Positions 12,149 to 27,200 of a stretch of DNA of 64,000 bases are shown in pieces. The notes under the pieces are model-generated. The model did no database searches and was not told the DNA's origin. It saw only the letters and a list, made by a program, of their open reading frames with translations. Numbering within the stretch: the first letter of the stretch is position 1; each line of letters opens with the position of its first letter. Source of the stretch: Lagopus muta (Eukaryota > Chordata > Aves > Galliformes > Phasianidae); NCBI RefSeq assembly GCF_023343835.1, contig NC_064449.1, positions 4,377,778 to 4,441,777 of the forward strand, read 5' to 3'. The position numbers and the translations under genes were made by a program.

Positions 12149-14848
12149 CAGTCATACAGTTACATGCTTGCCAAAACTGCCTATCAGGAAAGCTCCTAGC
12201 AAACAGAGAGTACCTGAAGAACAGAAAAAGCACCTACATAATAGAATCAGTTGTTTACCACAAAGTTCACTCTAGTTTGAAAAATCCTATTAAAAATATT
12301 TTTTTTTCCTTGCATGATTTGAACTCATCTCTGTCCTCCAATATTCTTCCTTTAGAAGTAGGACTGCTTGAAGAATAACCTTGTGAGATCTCCTGGCTCA
12401 AAGAGAATTAAGGGAAAGACATTTCAGAATAATAATTTAAAAATAAGAATAATGCCCTGTCACTCCCTCAGCTGAATCCATGCAAAAAGACCACTAATTT
12501 CAAAGGCTCTCTCTGTTTATGCCCAACCACTTCAGTGCCAACCAAAAGCCAGGTAAGACATTCCATCAAATAATCAAAGGAGCTCATCAGTAGGACAAAA
12601 ACTCTTAATTTAAGGAAGGTACTGAGCTGAAAGGAAATGGTTTCAGGCAATTACAGTAAGATTTATTTAGCTATCAGTTTGATTGCCACTCCAGTGCCCA
12701 TTACAAAAAGTCAGTATTGCCACCACTGAAATGAAAAACAAAACACAAACCACCTTCAAACAGTACTTAGAAGTCAAAACTTATTATTCGTCTTGCTTAT
12801 GACTGCTTTGAACATTTAATGCTGTACTTTCATGATAAATTCCTTAGCTCTTATTAGCATCTCATTTCAATCAGAAGTTGATTATGACTGTTTTTGTATG
12901 CTACTTATTGAAGAAATGAGAGGATCAAATTTCTGCATTTCTCATTTCACAACATATCTGCTATTTCTAAAAGGCAGGAATCCCTGGATCTTTCCTAACA
13001 TGTTTTCTGTATTCACAGTGCCGCTGATACTTGATAAAGTTCCCAAACATTAACATTAATTTATTGGTGCATCTTTCCAAGAATTTGGGAACAGTGCTTT
13101 TATATTTGACAGGATTCATGAACAGCTTACGATCATTTGCCCATCAAAACAAACAGAAGCTATGTCAATATCCAGCTATTAATTTGACATGCTGCAGGTG
13201 CATGATTTATTTTCTGTTTTCAGTTTTTGTTTCCTAATTGAGATGCTGCAGTATGCTAGAATGCCTACACCACACTAAGTCTAACACTTCATTACACCTT
13301 GTTTGAAGTAAAGCCACAACTGCACAAGGGAAGTATTGGAAAACTGAAGGACATTTACAGTGTGCTTTCCATCTATCTCCAGATAGATTTGAAATAAGTT
13401 CAGAAATGTCATTCATGTTGCAACTTCAGACCCCTGCAATGCTTAAAAAAAAGTACAGAAGAAAGCAAAACAGCTCCATCCTCATTTCTTGGATTATGTC
13501 AATTATGTACTTCAATAAGCATCCAAAGTTTTTGTGATGAAAACATCTGTCCAGCAGAACTGTATTGATGTCACTGGTCCTTTTGCTCTAAGAAGCAGCC
13601 ATGTAACAGTACTGGTTAAAAAGCTGTATCTTCTCTTGCAGACATAATCACTAATCTCTTGCCCAGCTCTTTCAATTGATTTACTATGAGGAGCATAAAG
13701 ATGCTGCTGCTTGAAATGAAAAGCCATTTCCATTTCTCCTAACCCTCAAAGTGCATGAGTTTTCACTTACCCTAGAACAAAGTAACCATCATCCAAGGGA
13801 TGCAACAGAACTGGTATCTGAGGATCAACATGGGAAGAGTAGTATAATGTTAGCATCCAACACAGGAATAATAATAAATTTATTACAATAGAAACAAACA
13901 GATAATGCATTAGTTCATGTACAAAATACTGATAGCATTCTGCTGCCTCAGTTAGTGGTTACTAAGTACCCAAGATACTAAAACCAACATCACACATTTA
14001 CAAAGGTCAGTGCAATTTCTTGGCACTACTGAGAGAGTGCAGCTGCTCTTTAAGATTTGCTGCATAATACAGGGAGATAAAATAGGATATAACTGGAACA
14101 TCTGAAACCTGAATTTGTTTCTGCACTAAGAAAATAAGAGCAAACAAACTATGAGAATGGGGGAAAAAGAAAACAAATTTAATTATTCATGGCAAGTGTC
14201 TTCATTGGAAGCCCACAGCAATACAGCAGCTGACAACCAACTTGTGTGCTCTGTATTTTGCCCAAGGCACAAAATAATAGTTGTCAGATCTGCTACTGAG
14301 CTATGTGATGTATTTTTTTGTTTTTACTTTTTTTTTTGTCCTTTTCTCTTAAAAAGGAAGCAAAAGAAAACAAAACTCACCATGTAGCCACTAAACTGCA
14401 TCAACTCCTCCAGGCAAGTCAGATGCCTCAGACTGACTCTATTCCACTAGTAAAGAAGACATGGCTACAAGCCTGCTGGATTGATCTGTGGTACTACAGC
14501 TTTGAACTGTTGTTGCACCGCCACCTTTACACACACACTTACTTATATGGGAAGTCATTGTGCACATTAATATCTCCTCTAACTGCTGCACTGTCAGAGC
14601 AAGAAAACTGTGGTCCATGCTAACCAAAACCCTTTTATACAAAGTAGCATTTAAAATAAGCTAGAAAATATTTTTTTCCTTCTGTTTAGTCTTTCCCCCA
14701 CCAATATAATTATCCTGATTTATCTCACACATTTGAGGAGTATCCTAAAAGACCATAATTTATCCCAACCCTGGGCAGGGCAAAGCTAATAGACAAAAGA
14801 TTCCTGCAAACACTAGGAAGTTTGCAAGCATGTTTTACTTGCAGTTGT

Positions 14849-14854
14849 TTTATT
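14849..14854 (-). terminator. MED15: MED15 proximal poly(A) signal candidate
   Basis: AATAAA on the minus strand, about 430 bases after the MED15 stop codon. Use of this site would give a short 3' UTR. A third candidate lies at 13879-13884. Confidence 0.4.
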
Positions 14855-15284
14855 TCTGGGGGAGTATCAGGTCACAAAACATACAGTGTGAAAGGAATAC
14901 TGGCACTCAGCAAACTTTGAAGTAAATTAGGGCATTCTCTCCCTGCTTCCTCTTTTACCAATGAGACTCCCTGATGGAAGTCCACAAATAATTTCTTCTC
15001 TAAGAAGACAATAAAAACTCCTAATACAGTCTTGAGAACCATATATACACATTCTGCATATTTGAAAATGCTGACAGAAGTCCACAGAGGCAGAAGATAA
15101 AAAGCATGAAATCTAGAACTAATACCAGGTCCTCTACTGAACCTGACACCTAGAAACAAAAAAATGTAAGGCTTCTTTCTTCTGAAGTAACCTCCCCAAA
15201 ATGCCCATGACTTTAGAAATGGTACGTGGAAAAGGCCAGCTGTTGAGACTTGATTTCTTGCTTCATGATATAGAAAGTGACACA

Positions 15285-18200
15285 TTATGCAGCAGAGAGG
15301 CAGGCTTGACGAATACTTTGTGCCCAGGTGTTTAAGAGTGCCGTGACTGAATGCTTGTCTGGAAGTTGCAACAGTTTTGAAGTCATGTATCGATACACTG
15401 ACTGCAAGAAGGGATTGGCTGCTGGGAAAAAAAAAATTATAGTTATTTAAAAAGATATTACATTAGGTGTTCACATTTCCCCAATACTACTATGCACACA
15501 TGCCCCCAAATACCATGCTAGAATCCTCATACCATACTGCCTAGGGTTTTTTATCCACAGAGGGCTCTGATCTGGATAGTCCGCTGGAACGCTGAGCTGT
15601 AGTGGTGGGACATTTGGAAGATTCTTGTCATCTAGAATGCAAGCACATTTTCCATCAGAATAAAGCCTTTTTTGTCCCTTGTATGGACATTCTTTTCATA
15701 CATAACTCAGCTCAGTTTCAAGCCTCTGAGCCCCAGGAAGAAGACAAGGGTATACTGTTTTAAAACAAAAATGGAAATCTCATTTCACTTATTGGAAGGA
15801 CAGCCTGGCAAAGACAGATCCATCTCTTAAGTAATTCTGCACATTGCCCATCATTTAATTGGCTGGCCTTCATTAAGATTCATTATGACACCTCATTTTG
15901 GAGGATTAGGTGCCTCCTGTAGTAGCTCAGGATGTTCAAGAAGAGATCAGTTCAGATTTCCCACATAAAGGGGATGAAAAAGAATCTGCTTTGCTTGGAT
16001 TCCCATCTGGAAAGTAAGATCATAGACTGTAACACTTTCTGTTTATTCAGCTGAGAAGTAGCAAGGAAGATGTCGTCTGAATTCATTTTTTAAACATATA
16101 TAATTATCAGTCATGATTAGTACCGATTAATAGACCCTTCCAAAAATTAACTCACCATTTTTCCAGCTCTATCCTAATTGTTGGAATAAGAACAGGTCTC
16201 ACATACCAGGTATCAAGACTGCTGCTATCAACAAATGGTTTCTACACACTCAATGAGATTAATAGTTAGAGCCTCAGAGTGAGTAAAGGATTGGTCACTG
16301 TGAATGAAATTTCTAGGTGTTACCTAAGGCAGGCTGTACAGAAATGTCATGATTAAGCTGTTCTGTGACACTGATAACTACAGACTTCATGCAGAAGTCA
16401 CAGGTTGGCAAGATTCAAGACTCAGCCAACAGGAAAAAAAGATCCCTCAGTTCTGAATTCAGTCCTCAGTTTCTTCTTACCTAGTTTGCATATGAGATGA
16501 ACTGTGCCATTATTACTGCAATGGGAGGGGTCCAGGTTCACCAGGAACTTAGGATTTAATCTTGCAACTTCCCCTTGTAACACATTTGGTATAGTCTGTC
16601 TGTCATCCTCTTCATATTTTCGTTTTCGAGAGGAGATAACTGGGGCCCTATGTAAAATGCAGTTCACAATAGAACAAGGTGAAAATTTTATGCCAACACT
16701 ACATTTGCCAAACATTTTACAGGCGTAAAAAGGTACAACTCCCATCTTGCCATAAACCCACCCCCATTCTTTCAACAGTTGGAATAAAGAAGCAGTTAGT
16801 TAATGATACATACGTGATTGGTGGACCATGAATGGCAGTCATAGCTGGCATAAAGGTGCGGTAGAGGGAATGGTTGAAGACTGGTGACCGGATGTTGGCC
16901 AAGACAGCATCCAGAAGTGGCTGACACAAGTACTGCTGTTTGGTGGGAGGCACTGGGGGAGGTGGTGGAGTAGGCTAAAATACAAAAGCCCCACCTTTTC
17001 CCTTAATTATCACCAAACATAAAAACATTCCACAAAACTTTACAGCAGTAAACTTCCAATGCACTAAATGCAAAGAATTCTCAAAACTGCACACAGTAAC
17101 ATTAAATAAGCCTGCAGCTTTCTCCTGAAATCAGCTGCAGAAATTCATAGAAAGAATTACTATAATATTTGCACAAAACACAAGAATTTGAAAGCTCCAT
17201 TAAAAGATGCATACAATATGAAGAGCTTGCCTGTTTTTTCCTGTTTTCTTAGTTTGTCCAACCTCAATTGAATTCATAACAGCATAAGCAACAAGAAACA
17301 CAAAAAGTTACTAAATTATAAGATTTTTTTGAATCGATTGCTTATCTTTTATTAAGCAAAGCATTACGTACCACAGCCATATCATTCTTTAGCTTCTCCA
17401 GTGCAATTTCGCATTTCTGCAGTGTCTTCAGAGGGCATCTGCAGAAGAAGACAAAGTTCATCACCACAAAAGGGGCACCTCAGCTCAAGTGTTTCTGCTA
17501 TCTGAGCCCCACAGGCAACTTCAGTGCCAACATGGCCAGATGCTAAACAGAAACTTTCTGGAAGAGGTAGGGAACTTTTATCCACTGCAAATTGACAAGT
17601 TACCGTTTTGAAGGGTCAGTCAGGATATCCAGGAGGCTCTTCATTTTACTCAGGTCCTTCTTTCTATCTGAAAAAATATCAAGAGACAAACATTGACAAT
17701 GGGGACAACTACCATACTTGCAGACAGAAACACACCATGGGGTTAAAAGAAAAAATATTAGCAAACATTGAAGAAAATAGTGAGATAGATCTTTTGTCTA
17801 ATGTTTAAGCACACCCACTGCATAAGCTATCAGAACGTACCCCAAAAACATCAAATATGAAGGAAAACTGATAGGAATTTAAGGATTTTACCCATTCTTC
17901 TTAGTAAAATAATTAGCTGTGACTGTCATTTTTAATCTCTGGAACAGAAACCATCATAAAAAGATGCACTGTTTCTTCCATTATAAGAGAGACAAAGAAA
18001 TGCATGAAAACGAAACTCACCTTCATTTTTATCGATTTTATTGATCATCCTCCGGAGTGGCTCAATGTATTTTGATAGCTGTTTGAGTTTCTCCAGATAT
18101 TGTTGTTCCTCTGACTGGCTAGAACTGGCTGGACTCATGACAGAGTTTGGGTTTCCTAGCAAGAAGTAAAGACTGCATGTTGCATGGATAAGAGAATCCA

Positions 18201-21200
18201 GATCTGAAATGTGGCAACTCTCAAACCATAGTTCATGATGCACTCCACAGCTTCAGTACCTGTCCAGTCCTCTAATCTTTTTGCAGAAATAACAACATGC
18301 TCTGTGGACAGTGCAGCAATTCCCATTTATTACTACTTTTTTTTTTTTACTCCTGAAAATGTCCAAAGGTTTCATACTTTCATTTCCTAGATTCCCATTT
18401 TGCCTCACTCTGGTACATTAAACATTAAATCAGCACACGGAACTTGCTGCAGTTTTCCTTCAGCCCACACTTTTTAAACTGCAGAGCACACAACACTGTA
18501 AGAGGAGTCAGCAAGTTAACTCACAGAATCAGAAATTGCTCTTTTCCAACTGGGATAGAAAAGCACTGTGATGCATACAACATGCCTACTATTCACCATG
18601 CTGGCTGTTCAGCAGTGCTGTTTAATGTTTATGTCATACCAAATAATAAGTGTAATAATTCCCAGGAAATCTGTTATCAAAATATACCCCAATTCATGGT
18701 CTGTAACAGAGATCTCATACTCACCTGGAGTGTTTAAAGGACCTGGGGATGGGACGCTAAAGTTCTGAGGTGTTCGTGCAGCTGCTGGGCTCTGGGATGG
18801 CTGTGGAGATGGACTGGGGAGAAAGCTGCTGGGAGATGGAGCTGGGCCAGAGCTGAAAGATAACAATGAAAACAAATCTGCCAGAGTCTGATAAGGAAGC
18901 ATGGTCAGCCTGCAAACATACATTTTCACTAAGTGTTGCTATAGCAATTTGGAGCTCCAGCAGTAGATTTGCTACGGATTTCTTATACACGGGGGTTTTC
19001 AGAGTGTATTTGGCATAACGCCACCTACACTCTCACAAAGTTCACAGTAAAATTTATACACTTCCATGGAAACAGTGTGAAGTCTGTCGAATGCTTCTGA
19101 AAACCTTCAGAAGTTACAGTCCAGCTCACCTGACATTTGAGTTTGGCTGAGAATTTGGTTGGCCTGGTTGAGGAGATGGCTGTGGCTGTGGTGGTGGAGG
19201 CATTGACTGGGGTGTCTGAGCTTGCTGGACAGGAGATGGGGATGACATCATGGTAATGCTGTTCTGGCTGACCTGAAATGTGGAAAAAGAATAAGGTCAA
19301 CAACAACAAAAGGGAGAAGACAATGGGAACCTAACTAACAGGCTTTAACTATGGAGAGAAGCATATCCTCAGCCCTATAAGAAATGAAAATGTTAGTTTC
19401 CTGTTCTTCTCCATAATGAAAACAGTTCCAGCTGTATCACTGTTGAGGCCTTTATGGCAGTACTTCCTATTAACTTTACCAGAAATAACAATTAAAACTG
19501 CATGCAATTTGGATAACTGTGTAACGACTTTTTCATTTCCCACAACAACAGGCTGCAATTAAAGTGTCAGAAGTGCCACCTGAAAAACCTGTGCTTTATT
19601 CGAACTAGGGTAAAGAAAAGCAAGGGGAAAAAAGTTCTAACTTGAAATAGCAATCACTAAAAAAAACCTTTGCATTTGAATTTTGATTATAGACTTCAAA
19701 GGTCTGTCAGATTTAACTGTAGCTTCTCAATTCGTTTTCTTCATGTTGAAAGAAGAAAAACAATTAAGTAAATCAAACCACCAGCATGTCTCATGCAGCT
19801 TTGCAAATCAGAGTGGAGAGAGTAACAGTATAAACTGAATGGCTGGGTGGACAAAAGTGAAGCAGCTTTCTGACCTTTGGAAAAAGATGAGGTATGCCTA
19901 AAGGACAAAAAGACAAATAAGGAATTTTCAGAACAGCACCAAACTCTAGATAACAACGAAGTTTATTCTGCACACTATAAAGTAATATAGCCAGATGATG
20001 TTCAAATTAGAGCAACTGCCCCCCTGTGCTCATTTCACAGCCATTTTTCCCTTTTACCACTTAAAACCAACTAAAAAAAACCCAAACCCTTTATCATGGC
20101 CAGGAGTATGGTACAGTGATGCAGATATTATATGAGCACGTTTGTTTAAGGCAAGTGCAGAGTTCTATGGCCTTAGGCTGCACATACAACAAGGTATGTT
20201 TAGTTAGCCTACTCAGTGACTTACAGAATACCTGAGTTAACAATTAGCACCTTCATGAATCAACAAATCATTCCATCAGTATAAACCACTTTTAAACATA
20301 GGTCCCCACCAGCCCAACACTTCATGGACACTGCAAGTTGTCCTTCACTCGTTCGTTAACTATCCATCTTAATCACCCATTTTCAGAGGATGCTGAATAT
20401 GACACAATATGCCTTCTTGGAAATACCACGTTACAGCTATGCAAGAAAGTAAATACGTTACAAGCCAAAGCAATCCTCACCTAGGTGCAAATATAAAACT
20501 GATGAACTTAAAGATGCTAATTCATTATCCATGAAATCAGTTTAAAAATAAATGCAGCCTGAAATACTGTTTTTACTTAAAGGAAAAAAAAAAATCTTCA
20601 GTAACTCCATTACATTCTCAATCTCTTCTACCAACCTGAAATTCACAACAAGATTTTTTAACAACCTGTGTCTCCTCAGCAATTGGAAAAGCATTTCTGA
20701 GATTGCAAAGCATCTCACTGTGCAGCTCTCACAGAAATCAACCACCTCAACATCCCGTGGAAGTTAGTATGAACACCCCAAAAAATAATTCCTGACTTTT
20801 TGCCATTCTATTCAACATTCTTCTGAACAGTAATAAATTTAGAACTTACCCCTACAGACGTTGCACCCATTTTTGTGGGGCCAAACTATGAACACTTCTA
20901 AGTGGTTTAGCACTCCCTGAAAACCAGGCCTTTTTAACATGTCTGAGGCTGGTTACATAAAATTACTCTTGAGAAGTTAAATCCTGGTGTTTTAGGAAGG
21001 AAGAAGAAAGGCTGCATTAAGGTTTGTACCCAGATTTAAGCTTCTACATCTATTGCTACGTCAAGATCCCTTCACATTAAATTACAAATGCAGAAAAGCA
21101 AAGAAAAAAAGTAGCATACTACGTTATGCAAATAAGCATAAGATGAATTAGTGTTGTTATCTGTTTAATAGTATTACCTCTCTTTATTAAGTACAACCAT

Positions 21201-24200
21201 AGGCAAGCAGCTTTCCTTCTTGCAATAAGTTTGCTCCCTGCTAGCTTCATTTCAGAACACTAAAGGCTAATGCTTAATATTATATAAAACCTTTTCAGCA
21301 ACTGACTCAGAAGTATGCAATGCCAAACCTCTTTATGATTCTTTGAAAGCAGTTCATTTGATATATAATCACTTCAGAGAGGGGAAGCAGAGAACTTCCT
21401 TTAGATCCAATTAACTCATTTAGCTCCTCATTTCACTCAAGAGTTTAACCATGGTTACTGGACAGTTTGTGTACCCTTCATTTTCAACATATGGAAGATA
21501 ATGCAATTTTGCATTTTTTTCACTGTAGGATGAGATTTTATGCATGTGAAAGCATACTCAAGGACAGATACTACAGCCCACTGAACACCAAGTAACTCTG
21601 CAGTACCTGAACACTGTATGAAACCATAGGAAGCCTTGCCCAGAATATATTTAGGCTTGCACAACTGAAGCTCTCACTTAATAATATTTAGTATCCATTC
21701 AGGGAAAAACAAACTTCAGCTAAGAAAAAAAAAAAATCACTTCCAATTCTCTGGTGTGTTCAAAGACCAGGAGGTAGTGGAACGTAATGGCATATCAGTA
21801 AGTATATTCTTTTGCTGAGAAAGGCTAATAGCAAAAGAAACCAACAACCAAACAACAATAAAAAAGACCCACTGCAGAATTAACTGAGCCTTATGATAAA
21901 AGGACAGAAAAAATGTGTCAATGGAATGAAAACAAATAGTCACAAAACACTGACATAACATCTGGCTCTTTTGTTGAAAGAGATTCTTCAAGATAACACC
22001 GAGATTCTTTTCCAAAATGAGAAGACATTTAGAACCATCTGTACAGAGTCTAAAATGACTTTTTGTATTGTAGTCAGAGGTGACACTTTAGATTCTGAGT
22101 GACTAATAACCAGATGTATGCTACAGCCATTTACTCCTACTGTGAACAGCTGCAAGGGCTCCAATGACATGGTAATGACAGCATATCCAGCAGACAGTAT
22201 TGCTTAAGCATTTCACAAAACTAAGAGGTGTAAATGACAACAGTTCCAAATTTTAATTCACCTGGAACTAGAGCAAAATTTGGCACTGAATGCTAGAGAT
22301 TCACACTGATTCAGAGCTATCAAATGATATGATATGCGAGAGCAGCTTTTCCCAACAATTACTCACTTGCCCACTCTTCCATGTGTTTATAACCCACTTT
22401 CATAAACAGATTGCCTTTCTTCTTCTGCCTTCTTTAATTGTTCGATTTTCTATATCTTTTTCTACAGTCACCTGGAAATCAAAGCCCCTCCATAAACACA
22501 GACATGACAGCAATAAAGCACTATGGCACTGAATACTAAAACTAGAAGTGAATGTAAGCCAATCTAACACTTAAGCATCTAACAGAAGCCCCCTCATGTC
22601 AGTCCAAAAATGATTGTCTCACACAATCTGAACTGCTACAGCAAATTAAGCTCTTAGCAAATTCTCCTTTGATTCAAAAGCTATGCCTGGGTTTTATTTC
22701 AGTTAACATAAACAGTTACCTGCACTGAAATGACTGCACATCTTAAACCAGCAATGACAGGTGTACCTTCCTGCACCATCTTTCTGATCATTGTAACTAC
22801 CTTAGCAAACTAATGACAAAAAAAAGGCTGTTCCTATTAGACCTGATGCAGCAGCAATAAGAAGCAGTTTCCAATGCTCCACATCCCCCAGAAAAGATTG
22901 CAAAGGACACAAAAATGCAAAAATGAAGGAACCTTCATTAAACCTATAAGCAAAATGCAATAACGTTGAGTAAAACTACACACCTGGCATTAAATTTAGA
23001 AATTAATATCTAGAAAAACAAGACATTAGGTTCACAAACACCAGAGTTTAAAAATTCAGTTGAACATTCTCACACCACCATAATACGATGCATATGTAAA
23101 CCAGCACCAATCACAGAGTTGAGCAAACCACAGAGTTCAGCTGAGTAGTGCCTTATTTTATGACATACTAGTAAGAACTTCTCTTTCATTCCAGTTTTCC
23201 CCACTGTTGCTCCCCTCCAATGACAGACTTTGCTTGTGAATCATGGCTGTGGGGTCTTCAGAAGACCAGAACCTGCGCTAAGCAAATGCAGTACTCTGAC
23301 CTCAAGCACCTTCAGCAACACCTGGCTAGGTGCTGCCCACCTGCCTACACAGGTTCTCTCACACAAGTGGAGCCCTTCTGGTAGCTTCTCCTTCGCAACT
23401 GTGAAGGAAGAGAACTCAATTTTTCTTAGACCTTGATTACATGCCAAGTTGATATTCAAACTGAAACGAGCTAAGTTTATTATTAATGCAAGAGGCACTT
23501 GTAAAGAGCACAAATACATGACAACTAAGGTCCTGGACACAACTCAGCCAGTGCATTAGGGTACATTGCAACACTTCTGGAAACTCTCCTAAATGCAAAC
23601 TCATAGTGGAGTATGGACAAAGATTAAACAGAAATTTAATAGTTCTAATTTGTGACTTGAAACAGCTACATTAAAAAGTTGTAAGCGTTATAAGAAAGAC
23701 CTATGCTTCTTGGAACCACCTTGATGTCCCACACTCTCAGAAAACCTGCTGTTTGAAATGAAAAAGGATCCGTGAAAAACCTCAACAGCCCAATACCCTG
23801 ACACCACCAAGTTACTGTTCCACGAAAAGGTGAACTTCCCCTTGCTTGACAGCAAGCTCTATACAATCACACATCCAACGCTTTGTGCAATACCTGACAC
23901 AACGTGCTTTGACTCAGTAAATACCTGTGGCATTTGCTGTCCGCCCATAGGAATGGAGCTTGGCGGTGTAGCAGACACTGCGGTGGTAGGCGGGAACCGT
24001 GGTCTTATTTGCATCCCACCTCGGGCCATAGGTGCGGTGATCATCTTTGAGGACAGAGGGACAACAGACAAAAGTAATCGCAAAACAAGAAATGCAGTGC
24101 AGTGGCAGGATGAGAAGCACATGCAACCTCCAGGAATTAGGGGGAGGGGGAGCATGAAGGGCAGGTTAGTGAGCTGTTCTCTAATGGTTAGCCTAAGACT

Positions 24201-27200
24201 CTAGCTAATAAATCAAGCTTCTTTTTACACCCCTTCTACCCCTTTTTAGAAAGAACCTAATGAATTCTAGATATCTTGAAAGCGCTGATTCGTAGGTTCA
24301 GATTTGTAGGTTAAGGATTGATAACACTACCATTTGCAGGAAGAGTTTTCCCCAAATCTTGCCCGATGGCTTGAATTTCTACCATTATTGTAAATAAGTG
24401 CACTAAACAAGCACTCCATATGAGCTTCTTTGCCTCTCTAACATCATAGGTTTCTGATGTACCTTCCCTCACTGTGGTCTCAGAGGATTTAGCAGTATTT
24501 GCATTTGCCACTGTCAAAGAATACAGCAGACAATTCAGGAGCCACAGCCAACAGCAATGCTCCAATGAGCTGACCTACAGCGAGCAAAATTTCAGAGCAA
24601 CCTATGACTCTGTAACACTACAAAACAACAAAAAGGACTTGCACTTAGAAGCTATTTCCTTCCTTTTGTATCTCATAGAATGAATTAAATACATCCTTGT
24701 AATTTCCAGCATTTTGACAGATACCCACTCCTATACTACTAGGCTACATTAGGATTTTCTCTTATGAACTCAGGTCTGCCTCAAGATCATTGTTGCACTA
24801 TTTGATTCTTCAGTTGTACAGACTGAGCACACCCTGAAGTATCAGCATTTGTCTAAAATGATTAAGGTTAGCATTAGATTTGTATTCTAAAATAGTATTA
24901 GGTACACACTACTCTGCAACATCTAGAAGTGCCTTTCAGACCCGTCAGTCTGCAAAAACACAGATTATATATAACTGTATAGCCTTCCATTACTTAGTAT
25001 CACATCAGATACGCTCTGAGCTGAAGTGTAATAAACATTTATGGGAAATATAGCATATTTTTGAGGTAGTATTCAAGTAACTTGGACAGTTTATACTTTT
25101 CAGATCTACAGTGAAGTTATCTGGGCCACTTTTTTTCCAGTGCATACGTTACCAAGGAACCTACACAGGCTCTAACTAACCTAGGACTTAAAGAAGTCTC
25201 ATTTCAGTGAATGATTCAGGGCATTCTTGCTTAGTGTTCCATGTAAATGGACTGAAGCAGCCAGCGACACGTCTAGAGAGTCAGAGAATGCATGTGCTTA
25301 CAATTGTTAAAAAATAAATAAAATTAAATACAACGCAGCAAGACTGAAAAAGGAAAGAAAACCGAAAGAAAAGAAGTGTCAAATTCAGCACAACTGTTAG
25401 TTCACAACAGCGCAATGCAGTCACCTTCCATCCAGGCAGAGAGGGATGGTCAGAGACAGGATTTCAAAAGAGAAACAAATGAGAGCGCTTCAGACATCAC
25501 ACACACATGCACATGTACACACACAGCATGCAACAGCCACCACAAGCAAACACAACAACCCAGCACTGGCACAAAGCACAGGTGGATGCTACAAAGTACA
25601 GTGAAGAGCTACTTTATCAACATGAGAGCTGGTGAAGCAACAAAACCCTAACAAAAAAAAACCCAAAAAAATAAAAAGAAAGAAAATTGCTGGGGAAAAA
25701 AAAAAAGATAAAATCCTTCCAGGCACAATCATCCCATCTCAGACCCTTGTGAATGCACACGGATCTCTGGAGAGCGTGAAATCCCAGGGATGTTTTGGCA
25801 ACTCAAACGTCCCACCTTGGTCCCGTTTCTCATGCCACACCACCAAAGTGTGCAGATTTAGATTACTTTCTCCCAGGTCACAGTAATTAGCAGTTTATTC
25901 ATAGTTTGGTTGTCTGGCAAACCACTGAACACCAGCAGGACCAACTCTGAATCAAAGACTTTCAGCTGCTGTATCGTGGTTGAATGAACATGTACACATG
26001 TACTTTGTTTTTTTAATGTGTGCTTTGGAAAGCAAGTGCATATATAGATATAAATGACACCAATTCCAGTCTTAGCAAAAGTAATTTATTTTTCCCATTC
26101 TTCCAGCTGATTTACATTTATGAAACCTGCCACTCTTCGAAGTAATTGGGAAAGGAGATTTCAAAAGATCATATTTGTTTTATGCAAAGCAATATACCTA
26201 CGAAGGAGCTCATCAGCCTAAAAAAGAAAGGCAACCAGAAGTGTTCAGGTACTTCTGAGAAAGATTTAAACTGAAGGCAAATCTTTCTCCACAGCTGAAA
26301 TCGAGATGAATCAATTTATATTGAGAACTTTACCCCACAAAACCAGAGAGCAGAGGAATAAATTATCTCTCTCCTGTAAGATGCTAAGTGTGCTATTTGA
26401 TACAAATGTTGAGATGGAATACAATAATTAGAATCTGAACTTGTCGTTGTCTTGCATCTAAAATCCAGGGGATCCAAATACACAGATTCTGGTAAGAATA
26501 TATAAGTACTGTGCCACTATTACTCTACTAATGACAGGCCAGGCCTGATTTTCAGATGATCAACAACGGATAATTTGCATTCTGAGCATCTGAAGGACAT
26601 GCAGGAGAACAGTAATTTAAACTTCATTAATACTTAACTCCAGTTCGCTACGGAGTTTCTCTTGGTACTCCAAGCACTTGTGTAGCACTTTGTGGTCACT
26701 AGGACACTATTTTGCTTATCTGTGTGAGTTACACACTCACAAGGACTGGACATCCAAGTGGAATAGCATTCACCTGAACGTTATGACTTCAGAGAAGAAT
26801 TTCATAGCTTAACATGGATCCACAACTGAATTTAGGCTTGCTTTTATTTTACACAGGAAAGCTCATCAGAAACTTCACAGAGAAGGAAAAACACAGGCAC
26901 ATCAACCCAAATTCCCAGACCAAAAGCGCCTAGAGACCAAGCTTAAGTGTAACAAGCAAGTATTAGGATAGGGTTTGTTTATAACAAAAGCTTCCCAGAA
27001 CCAAATAAGGAAATCTAGGCAGATTAATTGTGCTGCTAATGAAAAACAGACTCAGTGCAAAGAAAAATCTTTTCTCAAAAGAAACATCCCATAAATGAAA
27101 GAAAATGTAACCAGACAGTCAACATCAAAACTGTACTGTCCACAACCTTGAAAGAAAACACTATACACAGAAAATAGTTACACAAGTATAAGAAACCAGT

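Larger units (their letters stand above)
11660..15284. other. SMPD4-MED15 intergenic gap and MED15 3' UTR
   Basis: There is no protein gene here. The part above about 12.1 kb is most simply the 3' UTR of MED15, read on the minus strand. AATAAA signals on that strand occur at 12143-12148, 13879-13884 and 14849-14854. The roughly 480 bases between the two genes' outermost signals are AT-rich and show nothing else I can name. Confidence 0.6.
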
